From Acidobacteriota bacterium (GTDB lineage Bacteria > Acidobacteriota > Vicinamibacteria > Vicinamibacterales > UBA2999), in contig SHUG01000003.1 of the NCBI GenBank assembly GCA_009694735.1, positions 1 to 64,000 of the forward strand: a stretch of 64,000 nt of DNA. Reading direction: 5' to 3'. The notes under the pieces were generated by a model. The model was not told the DNA's origin. It saw only the letters and a list, made by a program, of their open reading frames with translations, and did not search any database. The first letter of the stretch is position 1. Every line of letters starts with the position of its first letter. Positions 35,306 to 45,831 of the stretch are shown piece after piece. A program made the position numbers and the translations under genes.

Positions 35306-37807
35306 ATGTCTCGCCGCGTCTGGTTGCTCCTGGCTTCGGTCGTGCTAACCGTCGGGCTCGCGCCGTTCGTCACGGCTGAGCAGTCGCAGAACGTCGCGGC
35401 TGCGCGGGCCAACGCCGAGAGGTCGTGGCACCGTGGGCGTCTCGACGAGATCGGCAAGTTCGCCGATGCCTTTCCGAAAGACGAAGTGCTTGCCGTCTGG
35501 CGCGCCAAGGCCACCGCGGCCCGCGGCGATTACGCCGGTGCCGAATCGGGGCTGCAACCGTTTGCCGCCGCCAATCCGGCTGGCGACGCCGCACTCGAAG
35601 TGGGACTGCTCCAGCAGTTGGTCGGGCGCCGCGTTGAGGCGCGCCGCGCCCTCCAGCTGGTCATGATGGGCGACCAGCGCAATCCCACCGCCCGCGACTA
35701 CGTCCGCGCCGCCCGCGCCGCGCGCGCACTGGGACGGTTCGACGATGCAAACGCGTTCTTCCGGGATGCGGACGGTCTGGCGCCGAATGATCCGGCGATC
35801 AACACGGAGTGGGGCGACCTGTTCGTTGAGAAGTACAACAACAAGGACGCCGCGCGGTCGTTTCAGGAAGCCCTGAAGGCCGACCCCGAGTACGGCCCGG
35901 CGCTACTCGGCATGGCGCGGTCGCTCGCCGACCAGAACCCGGCGCAGGCCGTCGGCCTGGCGCTGCAGGCCCTCAAACAGAACCCCGTCGATTTGGGCGC
36001 ACACCTGTTCGTCGCCGAAATGGCGATCTACCAGGACAAGAAAAAAGACGCGCTCGAATCGATCGGCAAAGTGCTGGCGGTCAACCCGCAGCACCTCGAA
36101 GCGCTGTCGATGCAGGCGGCGCTGGCATTTGTCGAAGGACGCACGCAGGACTACGACGCGGCGCTGGCCGCCGCGCTCGCCATTCATCCGGCCTACGGCG
36201 AGATTCATCGCGTGGTCGGGTCGGTCACCGCGCATTACTACCGCTTTGACGAGGCGGTCGAGCATGTGCGCAAAGGCATTGCCCTGGACCGCGACAACGC
36301 CGTGGCCTATGCCGACCTCGGCGCGCACCTGATGCGCACCGGCGACGAGCGCAACGCCCGGCGCGCGCTCGAAACGGCATTCAAGGTCGACCCGTGGAAC
36401 GTCGTCACCTTCAACCTGCTCGCCCTGCTCGACACGCTGGAACCATTCGACACCATTCGCGAAGGCGACCTGGTGATCCGACTGCATCCCGACGAGAAAG
36501 ACGTGATGCGGCAGTACGTGCCGCAGCTCGCCAAGGAGTCGCTCGACGCGCTCAGCAAGCGGTGGGAGTTCACACCGAAGGGCCCCATCCTGATCGAGAT
36601 GTTCCCGAATCACGACGACTTCGCGGTGCGCACCCTCGGCCTGCCCGGCATGATTGGCGCGCTCGGTGCTTGCTTCGGTCGCGTGGTCACGGTCGATTCG
36701 CCGAAGGCCCGCGCGCCCGGCAGCTTCAACTGGGGCGAGACGCTGTGGCACGAAATGGCCCACGTGATCACGCTGCAGCTGTCGAACAACCGCCTGCCGC
36801 GATGGTTGAGCGAAGGCGCGTCGGTCTACGAAGAGCGGCGCGCCCGCCAGCAGTGGGGCCGGGAAATGGACATCCCTTTCGCCCGAGCGATGGACCGCGG
36901 CAAGTTGATCAGCCTGCGCGATCTGAACTCCGGCTTCAGTAACCCGGAACAGATTTCTTACTCCTATTACCAGGCGTCACTGGTCGTCGAGCACATCGTC
37001 GACGTGCATGGCCAGGCCAAGCTGCGTGCGCTGGTCGCGGCCTACGCTGATGGCTCCGACACGGAGACGGCCATTGGCAAGGCCCTGGGCGTTGACATCG
37101 ACTCATTACAGAAGACCTTTGATGGCTTTCTTGAGGGCCGCTACGCCGGCCTGCGGCGGGCGCTGGCCGTGCCGGAAGGGCTGACCGAGAAGACCCCCCT
37201 GGAACTGGTTAAGGTGATCGCCTCGGCCAATCCCGGCAGCTACACGGCGCAGATGGCACTCGGCGAAGCGCAGATCGAAAGCAGTCCCGATGGCGCCATC
37301 GCCGCATTCGAGCGTGCCGCGCAACTGATTCCGAACGTCACCGGCGAAGACAGCCCAGAGGCGCTGATCGCGGCGGTCGCCTTGAAGAAAGGCGATAAGT
37401 CGCGCGCCGCCGCCGCCCTGGAATCCCTGAGCGGCAAGAGCAACACTGACATCGCGTCGGCCCGGCAATTGGCGACGCTGGTTGACCCCGTGAAGGAACG
37501 TAGCCGTTTGCACGTCGCCCTCAAGAGCCTGGTGGCCATCGACCCGTTCGATGGCGCGGCCCATGCCACGCTGGGCCGTCTTGACCTTGACGCCAAGCGG
37601 ACGGACGAGGCCATTCGCATGTTCCGCGTGGCCCTGGCGTCGAAGCCGCTCGACCGCGCCGGCGCGCACGCCGATCTTGCTGAGGCCCTCGCCGAGGCGG
37701 GCCAGCGCGACGAGGCGAAGAAGCAAGCGCTCGCGGCGCTCGAGATCGCCCCCACCTTCACCCGTGCGCAAGACCTGCTGCTCAGGCTCGCCCAGGGCAG
37801 TCGTTGA
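35306..37807 (+). CDS. TPR protein with peptidase-MA-like gluzincin domain
   Basis: Repeated TPR-like helices; ETLWHEMAHVITLQLSNNRLPRWLSEGASVYEE (HExxH + downstream E). Start ATG 35306. Confidence 0.83.
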   Translation: MSRRVWLLLASVVLTVGLAPFVTAEQSQNVAAARANAERSWHRGRLDEIGKFADAFPKDEVLAVWRAKATAARGDYAGAESGLQPFAAANPAGDAALEVGLLQQLVGRRVEARRALQLVMMGDQRNPTARDYVRAARAARALGRFDDANAFFRDADGLAPNDPAINTEWGDLFVEKYNNKDAARSFQEALKADPEYGPALLGMARSLADQNPAQAVGLALQALKQNPVDLGAHLFVAEMAIYQDKKKDALESIGKVLAVNPQHLEALSMQAALAFVEGRTQDYDAALAAALAIHPAYGEIHRVVGSVTAHYYRFDEAVEHVRKGIALDRDNAVAYADLGAHLMRTGDERNARRALETAFKVDPWNVVTFNLLALLDTLEPFDTIREGDLVIRLHPDEKDVMRQYVPQLAKESLDALSKRWEFTPKGPILIEMFPNHDDFAVRTLGLPGMIGALGACFGRVVTVDSPKARAPGSFNWGETLWHEMAHVITLQLSNNRLPRWLSEGASVYEERRARQQWGREMDIPFARAMDRGKLISLRDLNSGFSNPEQISYSYYQASLVVEHIVDVHGQAKLRALVAAYADGSDTETAIGKALGVDIDSLQKTFDGFLEGRYAGLRRALAVPEGLTEKTPLELVKVIASANPGSYTAQMALGEAQIESSPDGAIAAFERAAQLIPNVTGEDSPEALIAAVALKKGDKSRAAAALESLSGKSNTDIASARQLATLVDPVKERSRLHVALKSLVAIDPFDGAAHATLGRLDLDAKRTDEAIRMFRVALASKPLDRAGAHADLAEALAEAGQRDEAKKQALAALEIAPTFTRAQDLLLRLAQGSR

Positions 37808-38601
37808 TGCGCCAGCCGCGCTCGGTCACCGCCATCGCCCTGCTCGTGGCACTGGTGTGGCTCGCATCCGAGGTCAGTGCGCAAATCCCGGTCATTGGCG
37901 GCGACAAGTTCCAGGGCCTGAAGTGGACCTTCGTTCGCATCAAGTACGGTTCCTACCAGGGTGAAGGCGCCGCTCGAAATTCCCAATTGGCCTACTGGGA
38001 TGAGCCCTGGGCGATCGATGCCCCGGCGGCCGAACAGAATCTCTCACGCCGCATCAAGTCGGTGACCGCCATTGACGTGGGCGAGCCGCAGGTGATGACG
38101 CTTGATGACGAGAAGCTCTTCGAGTACCCGTGGATCTACATCGTCGAGCCCAGCAACCTGGTGCTGTCGGAGAAGGAAGTGCCGATCCTGCGCGAGTTCC
38201 TGCTGCGGGGTGGCACGCTCACGATGGACGACTTTCATGGTCCGTACGAGTGGGACCTGACCGTCCGCCAACTGCAGCGCGTGTTTCCGGATCGCGAGAT
38301 TGTCGAGATCGCGCCGCCGCATGCGATTTACGACTGCTTCTATCGCCTCGAGAAGTATCCGCAGATTCCCGGCCTCGGTTCGTTTCTGAGCGGACGGACC
38401 TGGGAGAAGGGTGGCTTCGTCGCGCGGCTGCGCGGCATTCTGGATGACGCCGGCCGCCCCATGGTGCTGATTAACTGGAACACTGACATGGGCGACGGCG
38501 TGGAGTGGTCGAACGCGCAGGAATACCCGGGCTACATCAAGTGGACGGCGCAGGCCTACCAGATGCTCATCAATGAAGTGATTTATTCGCTGACACACTG
38601 A
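37807..38601 (+). CDS. DUF4159-domain protein
   Basis: FQGLKWTFVRIKYGSYQGEG..., YPWIYIVEPSNLVLSEKEVPILREFLLRGGTLTMDDFHGPYEW. Confidence 0.83.
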   Translation: MRQPRSVTAIALLVALVWLASEVSAQIPVIGGDKFQGLKWTFVRIKYGSYQGEGAARNSQLAYWDEPWAIDAPAAEQNLSRRIKSVTAIDVGEPQVMTLDDEKLFEYPWIYIVEPSNLVLSEKEVPILREFLLRGGTLTMDDFHGPYEWDLTVRQLQRVFPDREIVEIAPPHAIYDCFYRLEKYPQIPGLGSFLSGRTWEKGGFVARLRGILDDAGRPMVLINWNTDMGDGVEWSNAQEYPGYIKWTAQAYQMLINEVIYSLTH

Positions 38602-38607
38602 GGTCTC

Positions 38608-39618
38608 ATGAATCGGATGACGGACGTGGCTGTGGAAGGCCTGGCAGAACGGGTCGCCGGGAGCCGGCAGAAGATCCTGACCGAGCTGCGGAAGGTGATT
38701 GTCGGGCAGGACGACGTGGTGGACGAAGTGCTGATGGCGCTGTTTTGCGGCGGCCATTGCCTGATCACCGGCGTGCCCGGCCTGGCCAAGACACTGCTGG
38801 TCAAGACGCTCGCGCAAATCCTGGACCTCAAGTTCAAGCGGATCCAGTTCACGCCCGATTTGATGCCGGCCGACATCACCGGCACTGAAGTGCTGGACGA
38901 AGAGGGTGGGCATCGCTCCCTTCGCTTCGTCCACGGTCCGATCTTCGCGCAGATTATCCTGGCCGACGAAATCAACCGGACCCCGCCGAAGACCCAGGCG
39001 GCATTGCTCGAGGCCATGCAGGAGTACCACGTCACCGCCGCGGGCCGCACGTATCAACTGGAGCGGCCGTTCTTCGTGCTGGCGACGCAGAATCCGATCG
39101 AGCTCGAAGGCACCTATCCGCTGCCCGAAGCGCAGCTCGATCGCTTCCTCTTCAACGTCGTGATGACCTACCTGTCGGAAGACGATGAAGTGCAGGTGGT
39201 GACCGACACCACGAGCACGAAGAAGGCTGAGCCGTCACGGGTGCTCGATGGGGCGGAGATTCTGGCCATCCAGGACTGCGTGCGCCAGGTGCTGGTGGCC
39301 GAGGAAATCGTACGCTACGCGGTGCGCCTGGCCGACAGCTCGCGCCCGGGCCGCGGCGCGAAGCTGGATTTCATCGAGAAGTGGGTGAAGTGGGGCGCCG
39401 GGCTGCGCGCCTCGCACGCGTTGGTCATCGGCGCCAAGGCGCGGGCGCTGCTGCATGGCCGCGTGCACGTCTCGGTGAAGGACATCCAGGCGCTGGCCAA
39501 GCCCATCCTGCGGCACCGCGTCCTGCCGAATTTCTATGCCGAGGCCGAAGGCATTACGCCGGATCGCATTGTCGATCAACTGCTGGATGCCGTGCCGGTG
39601 CCTGCCAGCGGGTTGTAA
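38608..39618 (+). CDS. MoxR-family AAA+ ATPase
   Basis: GGHCLITGVPGLAKTLLVKTLA, FVLATQNPIELEGTYPLPEAQLDRFLF. Confidence 0.93.
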   Translation: MNRMTDVAVEGLAERVAGSRQKILTELRKVIVGQDDVVDEVLMALFCGGHCLITGVPGLAKTLLVKTLAQILDLKFKRIQFTPDLMPADITGTEVLDEEGGHRSLRFVHGPIFAQIILADEINRTPPKTQAALLEAMQEYHVTAAGRTYQLERPFFVLATQNPIELEGTYPLPEAQLDRFLFNVVMTYLSEDDEVQVVTDTTSTKKAEPSRVLDGAEILAIQDCVRQVLVAEEIVRYAVRLADSSRPGRGAKLDFIEKWVKWGAGLRASHALVIGAKARALLHGRVHVSVKDIQALAKPILRHRVLPNFYAEAEGITPDRIVDQLLDAVPVPASGL

Positions 39619-39621
39619 GCC

Positions 39622-40512
39622 ATGGGTGAGGCACGGTTCCTCGACCCGGCGATCGTCGCGCGACTCGGCACGATCGACCTGAAGGCGCGGACCATCGTCG
39701 AAGGATTCCTGACCGGGCTGCATCGCAGCCCGTACAAAGGATTCAGCGTCGAGTTCGCCGAGTACCGTCAGTACCTGCCCGGTGACGACCTGGCCACCCT
39801 CGACTGGAAGGTCTACGCGCGGTCGGATCGCCACTTCGTCAAGAAGTACGAAGAGGAAACCAACCTCACCTGCCACCTGCTGCTCGACGTCAGCGCCTCG
39901 ATGGGCTATGGCTCTGGCCCGGTCACGAAGCTGCAGTACGGTTCGTACCTGGCGGGGGCCCTGGCGTACCTGATGAACCGCCAGCGTGACGCCTTCGGCC
40001 TGGTCGCCTTCGACGCCGGCATCACGTCGCTGGTGCCGGCCAGTGCGCGCACTGGCCACCTGCGTGCCGTGCTGCTCGCGCTGGAGCGCCTGAAGCTCGG
40101 CGCGCACACCAACGTCGCCAAGCCGCTGCACGACCTGGCGGCGGCCGTCCGCCGGCGGGGTCTCGTCGTGCTGGTGTCCGACCTGCTCGACGATCCGCAG
40201 CAGGTGCTCGACGGATTGAAGCACTTCCGCTATCGCGGCACCGACGTGGTCGTGTTTCAGGTCCTCGATCCCTTTGAACTGAAGTTCCCGTTCGAGCAGG
40301 CCGCGCGCTTCCGGGACATGGAAACCGCCGATGAGGTGATGGCGGTGCCGGCGGCGGTTCGCCGGGACTACCTCGACCGGATGCAGGCGATGATTGCGCA
40401 CTACAAGCGCGAACTGGCCCTGGTGGGCATCGACCACTGCCTGCTCGACACGTCACAGCCACTCGAGCTTGGGCTGATGGCGTACCTGATGACGCGCCGC
40501 CGGATGCCGTGA
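39622..40512 (+). CDS. DUF58-domain protein
   Basis: GFSVEFAEYRQYLPGDDLATLDWKVYARSDRHFVKKYEEETNL. Confidence 0.92.
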   Translation: MGEARFLDPAIVARLGTIDLKARTIVEGFLTGLHRSPYKGFSVEFAEYRQYLPGDDLATLDWKVYARSDRHFVKKYEEETNLTCHLLLDVSASMGYGSGPVTKLQYGSYLAGALAYLMNRQRDAFGLVAFDAGITSLVPASARTGHLRAVLLALERLKLGAHTNVAKPLHDLAAAVRRRGLVVLVSDLLDDPQQVLDGLKHFRYRGTDVVVFQVLDPFELKFPFEQAARFRDMETADEVMAVPAAVRRDYLDRMQAMIAHYKRELALVGIDHCLLDTSQPLELGLMAYLMTRRRMP

Positions 40513-42392
40513 TGTTCGGCGTGTCCTTTCTCGCACCGTTGTTCTTGATTGGCGCGCTGGCCGCGGCGGTGCCAATCCTGCTGCACCTGTTCCATCGCAA
40601 GACCGACGTCGTGATCGACTTTCCGTCGGTCAGGCTGTTGACGCGCGCGCCGGTGCAGCAGCATCGCCGCCGGCAACTGCGGGAGCTGATCCTGCTGGCG
40701 CTGCGGGTGGCCGCGCTGATTTTGCTGGCGGTGTCGTTTGCCCGCCCGTACGTAGCCGGCGCTGCCGCGCCAGTGTCAGCGCCGGTGACCGTGGTGCTTC
40801 TTGATACCTCGATGAGCCTGTCGGCGCCTGGGCAGTTTGCCAGCGCGCAGAAAGCCGCGTCGCAGGCCGTGCAGTCGGCGCCCGCCTCGGATGCCGTGGC
40901 ACTGATCACCTTCGCGGATTCGGCCACCGTCACGGTGCCGCCGACATCGGATCGCGGTGCCGTGTTGGCCGCTATCGCTGCCGCCGCCGCTGGCGCCGGC
41001 GGCACGCGCTACCGCACGGCGCTGGCGAGCGCGAGCGAAGTGATCGGGGCGCGCGAGGCACGGGTCGTCATCGTCACCGACCTGCAGCAGGCTGGTTGGG
41101 AAGCGAATGACGATGGCGGGATTCCGGACGGCGTGGACGTGCGAGTGGTGGCCGTGGCAGGTCCGCGCGGCAACCTCGCGGTCACCTCCGCGAGCAGGCG
41201 CGACCAGGTCGTGATCGCCACCGTGCAGAACTACGGCGCCGACGAGGCGCGGGCGGCCGTGCAGCTGATGGTGGAAGGGAAGGAAGTTACCCAAACCACC
41301 GCGGTCATGGCGCCGTTTGCTGCCGCCGAGGTCGAACTTCGTGGCGGGTTCGGCGAAGCCGGAACGGCGCGGGTCGTGATCGAGGATGCCACCGGCTACC
41401 AGCCCGACAACGCGCGCTTTCTGCCCCTGGATCCACCTCCGGCGGTGCCGATCGCCGCGCTGGTGGCCGATCCATCCGGTGCGACCGGCGGCATTTACAT
41501 CGAACGCGCGTTGTCGGTGGCCGACGAAGGCCCCGAGTTCGCGGTAACCGTGGCCGATGGCCGCGTGCTGTCGGAGTGGACGACCGCAGAGATGTCACGG
41601 TACGCCGCGTTGGTGATTCTCGGCACGCGCACGCTCGACCGCGGCGGCCGCGCGCTCGTGAAGGCTTACCTGGCGGGCGGCGGCCAGGTGCTGCTCACGT
41701 TGGGACCCGATGTCGATCCCGGAACCCTGGGTGATGTCATTGGCGCGGACCTCGGCGTGGTGCCGGCGCCGGTGCGTGCACCAGGCGCAACCCTGGTGGC
41801 CAGCGACAGCCGGCATCCCATCTTTCGTCCGTTTCTCATCCCTTCTGGTGCGCTCGGAGACGTCCAGGTCGACCAATACCGGCGTCTCAAGGATCAGGAA
41901 GGCCGGACGGTGCTGGCGCGACTCACGGGCGGGGATGCCGCGCTGACCGAACAGGTCGTGGGCCAGGGGCGATTGCTGGTGTTCGTGTCGGACCTCGACA
42001 ACCAGTGGAGCCGCTTTCCCTTGCAGCCGTCGTTTGTGCCGTTCGCCGTCGAAACCGCGCGCTACCTGACGCACGGACGGCAACTGCGGCAGCAGTTGAC
42101 ACTGCCCGAGGTGCCCGCCGGCGCGGCGATGGCGCCGGGGGTCGTGACGACGGGCGAAGGCGCCGCGGCGCGCCGAATGGTGGTGAATGTGGACGTCCGC
42201 GAGTCGAGCCCGGCGGCGACCACGGTGGAGGAGTTTACTAACGACATCAGCCGCACCAACCGATCCGATCAGCGCGCGCCGGTGAACGTGGCGCGCGAGG
42301 TCGAAGAGCGGCAGCGGTGGTGGCAGGTGGGATTGCTCGTGATGCTGGTCGCGCTGGCCGGCGAAGCGCTCGTTGGCCGCCGCGCCGCGTGA
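40512..42392 (+). CDS. BatA/VWA-domain membrane protein
   Basis: FLAPLFLIGALAAAVPILLHLFHRK N-terminus; VVLLDTSMSLSAPG MIDAS-like motif. Confidence 0.88.
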   Translation: MFGVSFLAPLFLIGALAAAVPILLHLFHRKTDVVIDFPSVRLLTRAPVQQHRRRQLRELILLALRVAALILLAVSFARPYVAGAAAPVSAPVTVVLLDTSMSLSAPGQFASAQKAASQAVQSAPASDAVALITFADSATVTVPPTSDRGAVLAAIAAAAAGAGGTRYRTALASASEVIGAREARVVIVTDLQQAGWEANDDGGIPDGVDVRVVAVAGPRGNLAVTSASRRDQVVIATVQNYGADEARAAVQLMVEGKEVTQTTAVMAPFAAAEVELRGGFGEAGTARVVIEDATGYQPDNARFLPLDPPPAVPIAALVADPSGATGGIYIERALSVADEGPEFAVTVADGRVLSEWTTAEMSRYAALVILGTRTLDRGGRALVKAYLAGGGQVLLTLGPDVDPGTLGDVIGADLGVVPAPVRAPGATLVASDSRHPIFRPFLIPSGALGDVQVDQYRRLKDQEGRTVLARLTGGDAALTEQVVGQGRLLVFVSDLDNQWSRFPLQPSFVPFAVETARYLTHGRQLRQQLTLPEVPAGAAMAPGVVTTGEGAAARRMVVNVDVRESSPAATTVEEFTNDISRTNRSDQRAPVNVAREVEERQRWWQVGLLVMLVALAGEALVGRRAA

Positions 42393-42398
42393 GCTAGG

Positions 42399-45300
42399 AT
42401 GAACACAGACAGGCCCATGACCGACCGGTTCGCTGAGCTACGGACCATTCTCGCGGATGTCAGGGCGCGCTGGACGCGTCGCGCGTTGCTGCGCGCATGG
42501 ACGCTCGGCGCGGTCACGGCTGCGGCCATGCTGATGGTGGGCCTGCTGGCCGTTTGGCTGGTGGCCCGCGAAGGTGTGCCGCTGGTGCTCGCGGTGACTG
42601 CCGTGAGCGTGGTCGCCATGATCGCGCTGGTGTTCGCGCTGCTGCCGCTGCGGCAGCCGCCGTCAGATCAGCAGGTCGCCCGTTTCATCGAAGAACAATC
42701 CGGCGGCCTGGACGATGTGCTGGTGACAGCGGTGGAGAAGGGCCGTGCCGGACCGTCGCCGATAACCGACCTGCTGGTGGCCGACGCCGTGCGGACCGCG
42801 CGGTCGCTGCCGCTCGACTCGATCGTCAGCGCCGCGACGGTGAGGCGCGCCCTGGCGGGTGCGACGCTGGCCAGCCTGACATTGCTGATGTCGCTGGTGT
42901 TCTTCGCGCCGTCCGCGGGCCGTGCCGTCGACGTGGTCGGCAGTTACCTGTTTCCGACGCGCTACGTCATCGAGGTGGCGCCAGGCTCGGTGAAAGTGCG
43001 AGTGGGCCAGCCGCTGACGGTGGTCGCGCGAATTGCCGGCATTGATGGCGGGCTGGTGCCCGACCTCACGGTCGGCAGTGGCGAGGCCGCGCGCTCCGCG
43101 CGCATGGCCCCGGGCGCGGCGGCCGGTGAGTTCACGTTCATGTTGAACAACATCGAGACCTCGTTCCCGTACCTGGTTTCGGTCGGCGCCGTGCAATCAG
43201 CACAGTTCCAGGTCGACGTGATCCGCCCGGTTCGCGTGGCGCGCGTGGATGTGCGCTACGAGTATCCCAAGGGCGTTGGCCTGGCGCCCCAGACCGAGCA
43301 GGACACTGGCGACATCTACGCGCCTGCTGGCACGAAGGCCTACCTCACCATCACCACCGACAAGGCCGTGACGCACGGCCAACTCACTCTCTCGGACGGC
43401 GCGGTCGTGGCGATTGAAGGCACTGACACCGTGTTATCGGCCGCCCTGACCGTGGCGAAGGACAGCTCCTATCGTATTGCGCTGAATGACATCGACGGGC
43501 TGTCGAGCGAGGGTACGGAATATTTCATTCGGATGCTGAACGATCGGCCGCCCGACGTGCGCATTTTGCGACCGGCCGTCGACCGGCACGTGTCGCCGCT
43601 CGAAGAGGTGGCGATCGAAGCGCGGGCAGACGACGACTACGGCGTGCAGTCGCTGGAGTTGGTGTTCAAGACCTCGGGTGGAAAACAGACCGTAGTGCCG
43701 CTCGGACAACCGATTACGGGTTCAATGGCGGCTGGCGCCCATACGGTCTACCTCGAAGACCTGCGCGTGTCGCCCGGCGACTTCGTGACCTACTACGCCC
43801 GCGCGCGCGATGTCGGCCGGGGACGGCGCGCCACCGAGGCACGCAGCGACATCTTTTTTCTGGAAGTGAAGCCGTACGAAGAAGAGTTCACCGCCTCCGA
43901 GAGCCAGGCCATGGGCGGCATGCAGGGCGAGCAGACCGGACTCGAAGAGCTGGTGGCCGAGCAGAAGGACATTATCGCCGCCACCTGGAAGCTCGACGCG
44001 CGCGCCCGCCGCGCGCGCGCTGCGCGCGCTGACGGCGACATCAAAGCCGTCGCGGTGGCCCAAGCCGGCGTCAGGGAGAAGGCCGAGGAGATTGCCGGCG
44101 ACCTGTCGGCCGCTGCGCTCGCGCAACAACGGCGGCGGCGCGGCGCGCAGCCCGGCCTGTCGCGCGCCGGCACCGAGGATCCCATCGCCCAGGCGGTCAC
44201 CGCCATGGGCCAGGCCGTGACCGAACTCGATCGCTTCAGTACCGCGAAAGCGTTGCCGTTCGAAGAGGCCGCGCTCGGCAGCCTGTTGAAGGCCCAGGCC
44301 GAGATTCGTCGCCGGCAGGTCGCCATGCAGCAGGCCCAGGGCGGCGGTGGCAACGGCAACCGGCAGTCGCTCGACCTGTCGACGTTGTTCGAGCAGGAAC
44401 TGCGCAAGCGCCAGCAGACCAACTACGAGACGCCGTCCACGAGCGAGACGCGGGCGGAGGCAGCCAAGCCGGATGAGGATCCGCTGGCCGGCATTCGCGA
44501 ATTGGCCCGTCGGCAAGAGGCGCTGGCACGCCAGCAGCGAGAGCTGGCCAAGAATCAACCGGGGCTGACGGCGGAGGAGATCAAGCGGCAACTCGAACGC
44601 CTGACCCGCGATCAGAGTGAGCTGCGGAAGCAGGCAGAAGAGCTCTCCAAACAACCGCAACAGCGGGGCGGGCAGGGCGGGCAAGGCTCGCCGGCCGAAG
44701 GCCAGAAGCTGCGCGACATTGCGGATGAGATGCGCAACGCCGAGGGCGATCTGCGCCGGCAAGACCCGCAACAGGCGAGCGCCCGCGGCGATCGGGCGTC
44801 GCAGCAACTGCGGCGTCTTGAACAGCAAATGCAAGGGACGCGGCCCGACGAACGTCGCCGCGCGATCGGCGATCTCCAGATGGAGGCGCGGCAGCTCGCG
44901 GAGGCTGAGCGCCGGTTGGGAAACGAGGCGAAGCGGACGAGTGCCGGCAATGCTGGTGAAGATGCTCGCCGCCGCCTGGCGGCGGAACAGGAGCGGCTGG
45001 CGGCCCGCACCGACCGTCTGGGTCAGTCCGTCCGCCAACTGGCCGGCGGCACCGCCGGCGCCGAGGCGGCCGATCGCCAGGCCATGTCGGAGGCGTCGCG
45101 TGAACTCGATCGCCAGAAGCTTGCCGATCGCATGCGGCAGTCGGCGCAGGTGATGCGACAGCCCCAGGCTGCAGGCGAGGGTGACGCAGCCACGCCGGAT
45201 GAACTCGGGCGTGCCCTCGACAAGGTCGCCGAACGCCTGGGTGCCGCCACTGGCGCGCAAGATGGCGAGGCCGGCAAGCTGTCGGATCAATTGGCGCGCA

Positions 45301-45806
45301 CGCAGGAATTGCGCGACCGCCTGACTGAACTGCAGCGCACCATGGATGCCCTGGTCCGGGCCGGCGCATCGCCCGAGGGTCAACCACCAGGCCAACCAGG
45401 TGCCACCGGGCAGCCGGGCAGCGCTGAAGGGGGCCGCGGCGAGTCGGTGCCACGCCTGCAGCGCGACGCCGACAATCAGTTGAGAGAGGCACGGAAGCTC
45501 GTCGATGAAGTGCAGCGCGAGAATCCGCAAATGTCCGGCGGCACCACGCCCGAGCAGTGGTCTCGCAGCGTTTCCGCGCCAGGCACCGAAGCCTTCAAGC
45601 AGGACTTCGCCCACTGGGAGTCGCTCAAGAAGAGCCTGTTGGTGGCCCTCGACCGCACCGAATCGCAGTTATCGGACCGGTTGCGCACGCGAGAGAACAA
45701 GGAGCGGCTGAATGCCGGCCGGCACGACGCCGTGTCTGAGACCTATCGCAAGCTGGTGGATCGCTATTACCAGGCGCTGGCCGCGCCACGAAAGCCCAAC
45801 CGGTAG
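42399..45806 (+). CDS. DUF4175-like large membrane/coiled-coil protein
   Basis: N-terminal TMs, then long Gln/Arg/Glu-rich helical region; position in MoxR/DUF58 cluster. Confidence 0.75.
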   Translation: MNTDRPMTDRFAELRTILADVRARWTRRALLRAWTLGAVTAAAMLMVGLLAVWLVAREGVPLVLAVTAVSVVAMIALVFALLPLRQPPSDQQVARFIEEQSGGLDDVLVTAVEKGRAGPSPITDLLVADAVRTARSLPLDSIVSAATVRRALAGATLASLTLLMSLVFFAPSAGRAVDVVGSYLFPTRYVIEVAPGSVKVRVGQPLTVVARIAGIDGGLVPDLTVGSGEAARSARMAPGAAAGEFTFMLNNIETSFPYLVSVGAVQSAQFQVDVIRPVRVARVDVRYEYPKGVGLAPQTEQDTGDIYAPAGTKAYLTITTDKAVTHGQLTLSDGAVVAIEGTDTVLSAALTVAKDSSYRIALNDIDGLSSEGTEYFIRMLNDRPPDVRILRPAVDRHVSPLEEVAIEARADDDYGVQSLELVFKTSGGKQTVVPLGQPITGSMAAGAHTVYLEDLRVSPGDFVTYYARARDVGRGRRATEARSDIFFLEVKPYEEEFTASESQAMGGMQGEQTGLEELVAEQKDIIAATWKLDARARRARAARADGDIKAVAVAQAGVREKAEEIAGDLSAAALAQQRRRRGAQPGLSRAGTEDPIAQAVTAMGQAVTELDRFSTAKALPFEEAALGSLLKAQAEIRRRQVAMQQAQGGGGNGNRQSLDLSTLFEQELRKRQQTNYETPSTSETRAEAAKPDEDPLAGIRELARRQEALARQQRELAKNQPGLTAEEIKRQLERLTRDQSELRKQAEELSKQPQQRGGQGGQGSPAEGQKLRDIADEMRNAEGDLRRQDPQQASARGDRASQQLRRLEQQMQGTRPDERRRAIGDLQMEARQLAEAERRLGNEAKRTSAGNAGEDARRRLAAEQERLAARTDRLGQSVRQLAGGTAGAEAADRQAMSEASRELDRQKLADRMRQSAQVMRQPQAAGEGDAATPDELGRALDKVAERLGAATGAQDGEAGKLSDQLARTQELRDRLTELQRTMDALVRAGASPEGQPPGQPGATGQPGSAEGGRGESVPRLQRDADNQLREARKLVDEVQRENPQMSGGTTPEQWSRSVSAPGTEAFKQDFAHWESLKKSLLVALDRTESQLSDRLRTRENKERLNAGRHDAVSETYRKLVDRYYQALAAPRKPNR

Positions 45807-45831
45807 GCCGTCGAAATAGGGTGATGCGCCC

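Noticed and set aside
43722-45614. 630-aa antisense ORF
   Set aside because: Opposite the DUF4175-like gene; composition is a high-GC shadow ORF without domain motifs.
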